Source: JBDNFP01 sp041689775 (GTDB taxonomy: Bacteria; Bacteroidota; Bacteroidia; Cytophagales; Spirosomataceae). From it: a stretch of 14,550 nt of DNA. Location of the stretch: NCBI GenBank assembly GCA_041689775.1, contig JBDNFP010000132.1, forward strand, positions 1 through 14,550. The letters run 5' to 3'. Shown here one piece after another: positions 7,326-14,550 of the stretch. The notes under the pieces are model-generated. The model searched no databases. It worked only from the letters and a program-made list of their open reading frames with translations, and was not told the DNA's origin. Within the stretch, counting starts at the first letter, position 1. Each line of letters starts with the position of its first letter. Both the position numbers and the translations under genes were made by a program.

Positions 7326-9299
7326 TTATTCAAACTTACGTCCCTCGGTTACCCCCGGCCAGCTATCTGTCCGGAAAGGGACAGCGGGCAACCCGGAAGT
7401 ACTGAACAGGTTATTGTCCATCGGCGCGTTAGCCCAGCCGTAACGTACCGCCACTGGGTTGGGCACCTCAGGGTGTGTGACCACCACTTTTTTATCCTGG
7501 GTAATATAGGCCTGGGCATAGTAAAACTTTCGGTCGGCCCCGGCAATTTCAAAGCCTTTGAGGTAGCCATATTTATCACGAATGGCCATGCTTTCACTTA
7601 CGTAATCAAAGCTAATAATCGCTTTACCGTCCCGGAATTCACTATTCTTGTACACAGGACCACTCTGCTCTACCGTTTGTCCGTAGGCTACGTTCAAAGC
7701 CGATAAAGCCAGGCGATGGCCCACGTCCTGTTTGTTGGTCGGGTGAATATTGTTGGGGTCTCCGATATCGGTAGTAACAGCCATACCTGTCTTGGGTAAG
7801 CTAAGCGTCATGGTCTGGGCTTCGCGTAGTTCCGCCCAATCGCTGCCCTGATTACTACTTTGGAACGGCCCGAAACTGGCCAGTTGCACAAACAGGAACG
7901 GAAAATTATAGCCCCAGTCCTGCCGCCAGCTATTGATCATGAGGGGAAACGATTTACGGTATTGGTAGGCCCGTCCGGCATTACTTTCGCCCTGATACCA
8001 CAGAGCTCCGGCGATGGTATAGGGTATTAATGGCGCAATCATGGCGTTGTAGAGCGTAGTACCCACGTTGTTCATCAGATGAGCGTACGTACGGGGAGTC
8101 TGAAAGGAAGGCATCATGTTCCAGCGGGTATTTAGTAGCGGAATGCTTTGACCACCTCCTTTGATTGAAAAATCAGTCCAAGGACCTTCGAAGCCCATTC
8201 CCTGGTAGGCAGGCTGATTTAAGGGGCCTATTTTGATCAGAATGGAATTGTCGCCTTTCTCCCAGGTACCAGCCGCAATTTTCAAAGCAAGATTCTCCCG
8301 CCCAGCGTCGCCTTCAAAAACTTTCTTGCGGTTGACATAGACGGTCAAGTTACTATTAATCTTGCTAAAATTGAGGGTTGTTTCGGTGGTTGTTAATTCG
8401 GCCGGAATAGCCACCATTCGTTGAATATAGGCACTCCCCCGAAACCCCCAGATACCCTGCCAGTCCCAATTACCGACCGGATTTACATTTAGCTTCCATT
8501 GGCTGTACTCATAGTCGGGTTGCAGGTAGGTAGTTTCATTTACTGACTTAGTATCAAAATCCGGGCTCCCGTAGGCCTGATTGATCAGCTTTTTCTCTTG
8601 TCGCCGAGCATCCTCTTCCCAACTCCGGGCCATCGCTGCAGGGTAATAGTGCAGAACATCCGACACCTGCATGGCTTTTTCGCTGATCCAGCCTTCTACC
8701 TGCGAACCGCCCCAGGAAGAGTGAATCAACCCGACGGGTATCCCCAGTTTCTCCGTCAGATCACGGGCAAAGAAGTACCCCACGGCCGAAAAGTCACCCA
8801 CCGTTTCGGGTGAGGCTATCTTCCAGTCGCCAGTCGTCAGGTCTCCCTCGGGTTCGAACGCTAGCTCATGGGCTACTTCGAAGTGCCGGATAGCCGGGTA
8901 GTTTGCATTGGCAATTTCCACTTGGGCGCTATCAGAATCTTTGACCCGCCACTCCATATTTGATTGTCCCGAAAGTAACCATACCTCTCCAATCAGGATA
9001 TCTGATAGTTTTACTTCTTCTTTCTTCGATTTGACCAGCAGTTCATAAGGGCCTCCCGCATTCATGGCGGCAAACTCCGCCATCCATTTCCCGTTGGCAT
9101 CGGCTTTGGTAGATACCTTTTGCTGGTGCAGGATTAATTCTACTTTATCTCCTTTGGTGGCCCAACCCCACACTTTTACGGGCTTTTCCCTTTGCAAAAC
9201 CATATGATCGCCAAAAACACGGGCCACTTTCAGCTGACCGAAAGCGGTAGTTATGGTAGAAAGTACTAGTATAAAGAGGAGTTTTATTTGTCTGGTCAT
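7326..9299 (-). CDS. Secreted sialate O-acetylesterase (SGNH hydrolase with jelly-roll insert)
   Basis: A 657-residue exported esterase predicted to remove O-acetyl groups from sialic acids or related acetylated glycans. I chose the ATG at 9299 rather than one 30 bases upstream because it begins a clean signal peptide (MTRQIKLLFILVLSTITTAFGQ). An N-terminal beta-sandwich region (about 22-100) precedes the catalytic block 'LLSGQSNMEW' with nucleophile Ser113. 'LWYQGESNAG' (about 433-442) and 'GDPNNIHPTNK' (about 513-523), which holds the catalytic His, complete the SGNH-type site. Between them, about 270-380, lies a jelly-roll segment (GNWDWQGIWGFRGSAYIQR ... TVYVNRKKVFEG) like the sugar-binding domain of family 2 glycosidases. 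No SusC/SusD or glycosidase gene accompanies it in the window, so it is not in a recognisable polysaccharide-utilisation locus here. Confidence 0.9.
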   Translation of the reverse strand: MTRQIKLLFILVLSTITTAFGQLKVARVFGDHMVLQREKPVKVWGWATKGDKVELILHQQKVSTKADANGKWMAEFAAMNAGGPYELLVKSKKEEVKLSDILIGEVWLLSGQSNMEWRVKDSDSAQVEIANANYPAIRHFEVAHELAFEPEGDLTTGDWKIASPETVGDFSAVGYFFARDLTEKLGIPVGLIHSSWGGSQVEGWISEKAMQVSDVLHYYPAAMARSWEEDARRQEKKLINQAYGSPDFDTKSVNETTYLQPDYEYSQWKLNVNPVGNWDWQGIWGFRGSAYIQRMVAIPAELTTTETTLNFSKINSNLTVYVNRKKVFEGDAGRENLALKIAAGTWEKGDNSILIKIGPLNQPAYQGMGFEGPWTDFSIKGGGQSIPLLNTRWNMMPSFQTPRTYAHLMNNVGTTLYNAMIAPLIPYTIAGALWYQGESNAGRAYQYRKSFPLMINSWRQDWGYNFPFLFVQLASFGPFQSSNQGSDWAELREAQTMTLSLPKTGMAVTTDIGDPNNIHPTNKQDVGHRLALSALNVAYGQTVEQSGPVYKNSEFRDGKAIISFDYVSESMAIRDKYGYLKGFEIAGADRKFYYAQAYITQDKKVVVTHPEVPNPVAVRYGWANAPMDNNLFSTSGLPAVPFRTDSWPGVTEGRKFE

Positions 9300-9407
9300 G
9301 ACGAGAAAAGTTGGGTTGATTATACACAAAGAGAAGCTTCATAGAAAAATAACTACTCATGCAAGATAATCTCTGGTACTGCTTTTAGAAGACCCCTACC
9401 TTATCCC

Positions 9408-9442
9408 TTTGAGTGGCATCTGAAAAAATCTTTTTAACTTCG
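9408..9442 (+). promoter_or_regulatory. Possible promoter of the mpl-type ligase gene
   Basis: TTTG (9408-9411) is followed after 23 bases by TAACTTCG (9435-9442), a one-mismatch version of TAnnTTTG. It sits in the divergent intergenic region between the esterase (minus) and the ligase (plus), about 110 bases before the ligase ATG at 9555. Confidence 0.35.
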
Positions 9443-9554
9443 GCACCAATTCAATACATTGATTGAGGATTAAATGCGAACGTATACTACGAAGGAGAAT
9501 GTATCCTGTTAAATTCAGCGCTGGAACTATTTTCCGGACTATTTTCAAAAACCT

Positions 9555-10934
9555 ATGAGTCAACCCAAAGTACACTTCATCTCCATCGGTGGCAGCGTGA
9601 TGCACAACCTCGCCCTGGAACTGCACCGAAAAGGTTTCCATGTTACCGGCTCCGATGACGAAATATACGAGCCCTCCCGCACACGATTGTCTGACAAGAG
9701 ACTTCTCCCAGCCGAAATGGGTTGGTTTCCTGAACAAATTACAACAGACCTAGACTACGTTATCGTAGGGATGCACGCCCGAGCCGATAATCCCGAATTA
9801 AAGCGGGCTAATGAGCTGGGACTAACGGTGTATTCCTATCCAGAATTTATATTTAGCCAAAGTGAGGATAAGCAGCGGGTGGTCATTGCTGGTAGTCACG
9901 GTAAAACCACGATTACATCCATGATTCTGCACGTACTCCGGCACAATCAGCGGAAATTCAATTACCTCGTAGGGGCGCAGCTGGAAGGGTTTGATACTAT
10001 GGTCCGGCTCGACAGCGACGCTCCAGTTATTATCATTGAGGGTGATGAGTACTTCACTTCGCCCGAAGACCCTACTCCCAAGTTCTTGCATTACAACCCC
10101 CATCTTGCGCTGGTGAGTGGCATTGCTTGGGACCACTTCAATGTGTATCCTACCTGGGAATCTTACGTAAAGCAGTTTGAGTTATTGGCCGACGCGCTAC
10201 CCCGTGCCGGAGTAATGGTTTTCGACGAGACCGATAACATGCTCGACGTCATTGGTCAGAAAGACCGCTTTGATATTACCAAGATTCCCTACGAAGCCCA
10301 CCCCTTTAAGGTAGCCAACGGTCATACCTCCCTAAAAACCCAAACCCAAGGCGAGATACCTCTGTATATCTTTGGTGAGCACAACATGAAAAACATCAGC
10401 GGTGCCAAGGTAGTCTGTGAGCGATTGGGCATTACTGATGAAGAGTTTTACCGGGCCATTCAGACGTTCAAAGGAGCCGCCAAACGTCTGGAATTATTAG
10501 GTAAAGGAACTACTTCTAATATGTACCGGGATTTTGCCCACGCCCCTTCCAAGGTAGAAGCCACTACCCGGGCCGTGAAGGAGCAGTTTCCCAAAAGGAA
10601 GCTCGTGGCCTGTACGGAACTGCATACATTCAGTAGCCTCAATAAGACTTTTCTAAAACAGTACCGCCATAAAATGGAGGCCGCCACAACCGCCGTGGTT
10701 TTTTACAACCCCGATACCGTGAAGCATAAACGATTAGAGCCTATTTCGGAAGAGGATATCCGGGAGGCCTTTAAGCGGAAAGATCTGGTCATTTTTACCG
10801 ATCCTCAGGCGCTGGTCTCGTATCTGAAAGAACAAAACTGGTCGAATAGCAATTTATTGATGATGAGCTCAGGAACTTTTGGTGGGCTTGACCTCAAACA
10901 ATTGGCGCACGAACTACTTCCCACGGAAGCGTAG
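9555..10934 (+). CDS. mpl: UDP-N-acetylmuramate:tripeptide ligase (Mpl-type peptidoglycan recycling ligase)
   Basis: A 459-residue cytoplasmic Mur-ligase-family enzyme. The Mpl reaction joins recovered L-Ala-gamma-D-Glu-meso-diaminopimelate to UDP-MurNAc using ATP, returning wall fragments to synthesis. The N-terminal nucleotide-sugar domain has 'ISIGGSVMHNLA' (10-20) and 'HVTGSDDEIYEP' (29-40), where Mpl differs from MurC in having a shortened Gly-rich pattern and a Y-P after GSD. The ATP loop is GSHGKTT (113-119), followed by 'EGDEYFTSP' (162-170) and 'SGIAWDHFNVYPTWESYV', typical of Mpl and of the Bacteroidota 'peptidoglycan synthetase'. The C-terminal domain has 'MYRDFAHAPSKV' and 'ELHTFSSLN'. 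The main MurC would be elsewhere in the genome. LOG follows after 96 bases on the same strand. Confidence 0.88.
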   Translation: MSQPKVHFISIGGSVMHNLALELHRKGFHVTGSDDEIYEPSRTRLSDKRLLPAEMGWFPEQITTDLDYVIVGMHARADNPELKRANELGLTVYSYPEFIFSQSEDKQRVVIAGSHGKTTITSMILHVLRHNQRKFNYLVGAQLEGFDTMVRLDSDAPVIIIEGDEYFTSPEDPTPKFLHYNPHLALVSGIAWDHFNVYPTWESYVKQFELLADALPRAGVMVFDETDNMLDVIGQKDRFDITKIPYEAHPFKVANGHTSLKTQTQGEIPLYIFGEHNMKNISGAKVVCERLGITDEEFYRAIQTFKGAAKRLELLGKGTTSNMYRDFAHAPSKVEATTRAVKEQFPKRKLVACTELHTFSSLNKTFLKQYRHKMEAATTAVVFYNPDTVKHKRLEPISEEDIREAFKRKDLVIFTDPQALVSYLKEQNWSNSNLLMMSSGTFGGLDLKQLAHELLPTEA

Positions 10935-11030
10935 CATTTATAGTCAGAAAATCATATTTCAAATCATTCAATTAAAATCGCAGTATTAGCTTTTCCCGAT
11001 TGGCATTAGCTGATACCTACTACCTAAATT

Positions 11031-11633
11031 ATGAAGTCTGTTGTTGTGTATTGTGGGTCAAACCCCGGAAATAAGCCTGTTTATCAAGAAGTAGCCCAGG
11101 AACTGGGCCAAAAGCTGGGCCAAAAAGGTCTTAATGTAGTATACGGAGGCGGTAATCTTGGACTAATGGGCACGGTAGCCGACGCTACCCTCGAAAATGG
11201 AGGAACCGTGACGGGTATCATTCCTAACTTTTTGGCAAAACTCGAAGTGGCACACAAAACCCTGACCGAACTTCACTTTGTGGATACCATGCACGAGCGT
11301 AAAGCCAAAATGGTATCGTTATCGGATGGGGTCATAACGCTGGCGGGTGGCTACGGCACCATGGACGAACTGTTTGAGATATTGGCCTGGGCACAGCTTA
11401 GAATATTCCACGGTCCCGTGGGAGTTTTAAATACCAATGGTTTTTATGATCATCTGATCGCCCATGCCGATAAAATGACGGAGGAAGGATTTCTTCGCCC
11501 CGAAAACCGGGCCCTTATGTTGGTGGCATCTACCGTAGATGAGCTTTTGGAAAAGATGGAAGATTTCTTCCAAAAGAATACAGAAAATAAGACGTTAGAC
11601 CGGACGTTGTATGTGACGAAACCCAATTCGTAA
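11031..11633 (+). CDS. LOG-family protein (cytokinin-riboside-5'-monophosphate phosphoribohydrolase-like, TIGR00730 type)
   Basis: A 200-residue cytoplasmic Rossmann-fold protein of the LOG ('lysine decarboxylase-like', a misnomer) family. Family members cleave nucleoside 5'-monophosphates or cytokinin riboside monophosphates to the free base and ribose 5-phosphate. Visible motifs are 'VYCGSNPG' (6-13), the phosphate-binding 'VYGGGNLGLMG' (37-47), 'MHERKAKM' (87-94) with the conserved Arg90, and 'AGGYGTMDE' (105-113) with Glu113. The usual signature is PGGxGTxxE; here the proline is alanine, a minor variation that leaves the catalytic Arg and Glu in place. Length is normal. Its stop codon is 4 bases before the next gene, so these two are probably cotranscribed. 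The physiological substrate in bacteria of this group is uncertain. Confidence 0.88.
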   Translation: MKSVVVYCGSNPGNKPVYQEVAQELGQKLGQKGLNVVYGGGNLGLMGTVADATLENGGTVTGIIPNFLAKLEVAHKTLTELHFVDTMHERKAKMVSLSDGVITLAGGYGTMDELFEILAWAQLRIFHGPVGVLNTNGFYDHLIAHADKMTEEGFLRPENRALMLVASTVDELLEKMEDFFQKNTENKTLDRTLYVTKPNS

Positions 11634-11637
11634 CCAC

Positions 11638-13230
11638 ATGAAAAGAAAAACCGTATTCCTTTTGTTAAGCATTACTCTTGGCGGGGTGTCCTGGGCGCAA
11701 TCGAGTAAGGTAGAAAACCTTGGTCGAGCCATTAACACTGAGTACAACGAGATTGCCCCGGTGATAGCACCCGATGGGATTACGCTCTATTTTTCCCGGA
11801 TAAGCCACCCCCAAAATGCCTTTGGCGAAAAAGGAAGCCAAGATATCTGGTACGCCGAGCAGGTGGGTGGTCAGTGGGGACTAGCCCGAAGACTAGGGGC
11901 ACCCATTAATAAGGAGAAGTACAACAGCCTATATAGTATTACGCCAGACGACAATACGATTCTGATCAAAGGGGCCTACACTAACGGTCGCTACGAAACC
12001 CGTGGATTCTCGACCAGTCAACGCATTGCCCGAGGGTGGTCTGCCCCCCAGAAACTGGATGTACCGGGCTACGAAAAAATTAGCAAGGGGCAGTTTGACT
12101 GTGGGTATATGTCAAACGACGGAAAGGTACTCCTGATGTCGTTCAGTGAAAAAAAGAACAGTAAGGAAGACGATATCTACGTCAGCTTTAAACAAAAGAA
12201 CGGTTCCTGGTCCAAGCCGTTGAACCTCGGATCAGAAATCAATACCGATGATTTTACCGAGACTACTCCATTTCTGGCTCCGGATGGTGTCACTATCTAC
12301 TTTTCCAGCAATCGCAAAGGCGGGTTAGGTAGTAATGATATTTATTACAGCAAACGCATCGACAAATCGTGGAAGCGCTGGTCAAGGCCGGTCAACCTGG
12401 GTCCGGCGGTCAATACCGATGGTTACGACGCTTACTATACGGTTTCGGCCCTAGGCGATTACGCTTACATGACTTCTTTCAAGGAAACTACTGGTAAAGG
12501 TGATGTGGTCCGGATTCCGTTGCAGCAGCCCGGACAGCCGGCAGATACTACCCTGAAGGTTCAATCTACCGCTCCGGCACCCGATCCGGTGGTGATTATT
12601 AGCGGTAAAGTAATCGACTCCAAAACAGGCAAACCCGTGGTAGCTACGATTATTTATGAAGATATGGCAGACGGTGAAGAAGCAGGTACTGCCACCAGTA
12701 ATCCACTCACCGGTGAGTACAAAATTGTGCTACCCTACGGTAAAAAGTATAGTATGCGGGCGGTAGCTCCCAATTTTATAGCCGAAGGCGAGAACGTCGA
12801 CCTGACGGATTCGATTACCGCATTGGAAGGTAAAGGCTACCGGGAAATAGCCAACAAATCTTTAAAACTTATACCCATCGAAGAAGGACAGATAGTACGC
12901 CTGAACAATATCTCTTTTGAATTTGGAAAAGCAGCCCTACGCTCCGAGTCCTTTTTTGAGTTGGATCGTATTGCTCTTACGATGACCCAAAACGTAACCC
13001 TCACGATTGAACTAGGCGGACACACGGATGATGTCGGTGGAGATGCCGCGAACCTCAAACTGTCGCAGGATCGCACCGATGTGGTACGCGAGTACCTGAT
13101 CGGCAAAGGCATCGAACCCGACCGGATAGCCAGTAAAGGCTATGGAGAGTCAAAGCCAATTGCTTCCAATAACACTCCGGAGGGCCAGGCAGCCAATCGT
13201 CGGGTGGAGTTCACTATTTTGAAAAAATAG
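11638..13230 (+). CDS. PD40 (WD40-like) / carboxypeptidase-regulatory-like / OmpA-domain envelope protein
   Basis: A 530-residue exported protein with a signal peptide (1-20, ending SWAQ). Residues about 25-300 form a beta-propeller of PD40-type repeats, seen as 'IAPVIAPDGITLYFSR', 'TTPFLAPDGVTIYFSSNRKG' and 'GLGSNDIYYSKR'. About 318-400 is a carboxypeptidase-regulatory-like beta-sandwich (ISGKVIDSKTGKPV). A C-terminal OmpA domain (about 421-530) has 'GGHTDDVGG' with Asp464 and 'LSQDRTDVVREYL' with Arg479, the two residues that hold diaminopimelate in peptidoglycan. It probably sits in the periplasm or outer membrane bound to the wall. This order resembles PorE of the type IX secretion system and related Bacteroidota proteins, but the N-terminal TPR part is absent and there is no lipobox. 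Without por/spr neighbours I do not assign it to that system. It starts 4 bases after LOG. Confidence 0.87.
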   Translation: MKRKTVFLLLSITLGGVSWAQSSKVENLGRAINTEYNEIAPVIAPDGITLYFSRISHPQNAFGEKGSQDIWYAEQVGGQWGLARRLGAPINKEKYNSLYSITPDDNTILIKGAYTNGRYETRGFSTSQRIARGWSAPQKLDVPGYEKISKGQFDCGYMSNDGKVLLMSFSEKKNSKEDDIYVSFKQKNGSWSKPLNLGSEINTDDFTETTPFLAPDGVTIYFSSNRKGGLGSNDIYYSKRIDKSWKRWSRPVNLGPAVNTDGYDAYYTVSALGDYAYMTSFKETTGKGDVVRIPLQQPGQPADTTLKVQSTAPAPDPVVIISGKVIDSKTGKPVVATIIYEDMADGEEAGTATSNPLTGEYKIVLPYGKKYSMRAVAPNFIAEGENVDLTDSITALEGKGYREIANKSLKLIPIEEGQIVRLNNISFEFGKAALRSESFFELDRIALTMTQNVTLTIELGGHTDDVGGDAANLKLSQDRTDVVREYLIGKGIEPDRIASKGYGESKPIASNNTPEGQAANRRVEFTILKK

Positions 13231-13246
13231 TGAACTCCTGTCTTTT
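13206..13246 (+). terminator. Perfect 15-bp hairpin overlapping the end of the OmpA-domain gene
   Basis: GGAGTTCACTATTTT (13206-13220) and AAAATAGTGAACTCC (13224-13238) pair perfectly around a GAA loop. The TAG stop codon (13228-13230) lies inside the right arm, so the last codons form half of the stem. A short pyrimidine-rich stretch (TGTCTTTT) follows on the plus strand, fitting an intrinsic terminator with a modest U-tract. It lies between two converging transcription directions and could block readthrough either way. Confidence 0.7.
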
Positions 13247-13260
13247 GACTACAATCCTTC

Positions 13261-14422
13261 TTATTTAAAATTAGCTATTCCAAGACTAACAACCCCTCTT
13301 CCTACTGTATTGTATCCTTTACTACTACTAGCTTTACCCTTTGGTCTCATTCCAAAAAGGAACCTCAATCGTATAGTGCCAAGCAGATTAAGAAGGTAGC
13401 TACCACTAAGTACCCAAATTTCACCCATATGGGAAGTAAGCTATTGATCAATGGAAAGGCCAGGCAAACGATCACAGTCTGATGCAAAATATAGAAAGGG
13501 TAAACCGCTTGGTTTGAACGAATAAGAAACTTGTTTGAAAAGTTGAGGTAGCGGTAGGCATAGCCAAAAATCGTTAGTAAAATACACCAGCTATTGATGA
13601 CTACAATCAGAGCCTGAACTTCGAGTTTCCATCCTATGGGGTTATAATCAGTTTTCCAGTAATAGAAGTATTGAACGATAGTAAGTATAACAGCAATACT
13701 GATCGCAAACCGACGTAACCTTAGAAGATTAGCCCAGAAAAGGGGCTGGGTGCCTAATACAAACCCGGCTATGAACATTGTAAAATAGTGAAAGTGCTTA
13801 TTCAATTCGTTGATCTGACCATTGGAAGCAGGAAAATATGTGTTAAAAAAACATCGTCCAGTCCATAGCCACAGAATAGGGATGCCTATGATCAAAATCG
13901 GATGGGTAGAAAGTTGAGCAAGATGCCTAGTGAATTGGCTATACCGCTGTATTATAAGGAAGAGCGGTAATCCTACAACCGAATAGACAAATACGTAGGC
14001 CAGATACCAGAGATGATGCCAACCAAAATTGCCTTGGGGATAGCGTTTGAACTTGAACATTAGTTTCTGAAAATCCAAATAGGAATAAGTGGCGCCCTAA
14101 GTAAGGCGTTCCAGATAGATTTGCGGTGGTACAATCACCAGCATACCGAATATTAAAGGCAAAAAAATACGAAATGTTCTTTCTTTAAGGAATGTATACG
14201 CAGTCCTTTTCCTCAGTGCAAAAAATACAGCAGAACCGGAAAGCATGAAAAGTAACTACATGCGCCACTGCCCGCAGAATAACATCGCGGGCTCTAAAAT
14301 GTGACTTAATTCTTAATGTGCCAACTCCAATAATTAAAAAATAGCCCGACGTAGTATACAATCAGAAGGCTGAAGGCAAGTACACGCAGCCAGTCAAGGT
14401 CATATCAACGGGCAGGGTTTTC
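13261..14422 (-). pseudogene. Decayed acyltransferase-3 family membrane protein gene
   Basis: Reading the minus strand through stops and shifts recovers nearly a full acyltransferase family 3 (OafA/NolL/MdoC-like) integral membrane protein, a class that O-acylates cell-surface glycans. The pieces in order are 'YDLDWLRVLAFSLLIV' and 'YYVGLFFNYWSWHIKN' (14404-14309), 'SHILEPAMLFCGQWRM' (14306-14259), 'LLFMLSGSAVFFALRKR' (from 14255), 'LIFGMLVIVPPQIYLERL' (to about 14103), 'YPQGNFGWHHLWYLAYVF' and later membrane helices, then 'LRFLFGMRPKGK' (from 13368) to a TAA at 13261. Lesions are a TGA at 14407-14405, a shift near 14308, TAG at 14258-14256, TAG at 14099-14097, and a small deletion/shift with TGA at 13367-13365. 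An in-frame TAA at 14425 and absence of an ATG suggest the start is lost. The open frame 13365-14078 is the C-terminal remnant with only a TTG start. Family recognition is from memory. Confidence 0.85.
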
Positions 14423-14467
14423 TTATAAAAATTAATACTCTTATAATTATATAAAATATGGTAAAAG

Positions 14468-14500
14468 TTTAGAAAAAAGTCTCGTATTTAGTAACCTTTG
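14468..14500 (+). promoter_or_regulatory. Possible plus-strand promoter for a gene beyond the window
   Basis: TTTAG (14468-14472) followed after 19 bases by TAACCTTTG (14492-14500) resembles the Bacteroidota -33/-7 arrangement, although both boxes have a one-base insertion relative to TTTG and TAnnTTTG. No ATG follows before the window ends, so the target gene, if any, lies outside. Confidence 0.2.
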
Positions 14501-14550
14501 TGGTCGGTTGAACCTGAATCAGTACTAAAATAACTACTTTCCTATCTCCT

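Noticed and set aside
9555..10934. Calling the ligase MurC
   Set aside because: The N-terminal motif 'GGSVMHNLA', the 'GSDDEIYEP' pattern and the 'IAWDHFNVYPTWE' block fit Mpl better than MurC.
11638..13230. Naming the OmpA-domain protein PorE of the type IX secretion system
   Set aside because: The TPR region and lipobox are missing and there are no secretion-system neighbours; many Bacteroidota proteins share the remaining domains.
13365..14078. A stand-alone 237-residue membrane protein gene with a TTG start
   Set aside because: The same reading frame continues upstream past a TAG with clear family similarity, and the missing C-terminus is found in another frame, so this is a fragment of a pseudogene.
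14097..14258. Amber (TAG) readthrough or recoding of the acyltransferase gene, since two internal stops are both TAG
   Set aside because: nuoM and the OmpA-domain gene in this window end in TAG, and the locus also has a TGA and frame disruptions, so decay explains it better.
1..14550. CRISPR arrays, insertion sequences, tRNA or rRNA genes
   Set aside because: No spaced direct repeats, transposase-like reading frames, terminal inverted repeats or recognisable tRNA/rRNA sequences were seen on either strand by eye.

Overview
The window looks like chromosomal DNA of a Bacteroidota bacterium, most likely a Cytophagales/Spirosomaceae-type organism. This is inferred from protein style (Bacteroidota-type NuoL and NuoM, a PD40/OmpA envelope protein, a secreted sialate O-acetylesterase, an Mpl-type muropeptide ligase), weak Shine-Dalgarno signals, and TAnnTTTG-like -7 promoter boxes. 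No mobile element, CRISPR array, tRNA or rRNA was seen.

Left part (1-7325, all genes on the minus strand). Read in the direction of transcription, a lipoprotein serine hydrolase of the beta-lactamase fold (5798-7003) is followed by nuoL (3761-5734) and nuoM (2041-3711), two antiporter-like membrane subunits of respiratory complex I. No nuoN follows nuoM and no other nuo gene is present, so this is an isolated L-M pair. After an AT-rich spacer comes a small secreted protein of unknown function with a His/Asp-rich patch (1363-1752), then an RND efflux membrane-fusion lipoprotein (63-1190), then the first 17 codons of the RND pump itself (1-51), which runs out of the window.

Middle part (7326-11633). 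A secreted sialate O-acetylesterase with an inserted jelly-roll domain (minus strand) is divergent from a plus-strand group: the Mpl-type UDP-MurNAc-tripeptide ligase used in cell-wall recycling, a LOG-family phosphoribohydrolase, and a PD40 + carboxypeptidase-regulatory-like + OmpA periplasmic/outer-membrane protein (11638-13230). LOG and the OmpA gene are only 4 bases apart and are probably cotranscribed. Sialate esterase, muropeptide ligase and OmpA-type peptidoglycan binder all concern the cell surface or extracellular glycans, but nothing ties them into one pathway. A perfect 15-bp hairpin overlaps the end of the OmpA gene.

Right end (13261-14422, minus strand). Reading through stops and shifts on the minus strand recovers almost a whole acyltransferase-3 family membrane protein. 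It is a decayed pseudogene with three in-frame stops, two frame disruptions and probable loss of the start codon. The longest surviving open frame (13365-14078) is only its C-terminal part. The last 125 bases are AT-rich with a possible plus-strand promoter for a gene outside the window.

I did not find a convincing new multi-gene system. The points most worth a second look are the pseudogene, the orphan nuoL-nuoM pair without nuoN, and the small secreted protein ahead of the efflux operon.
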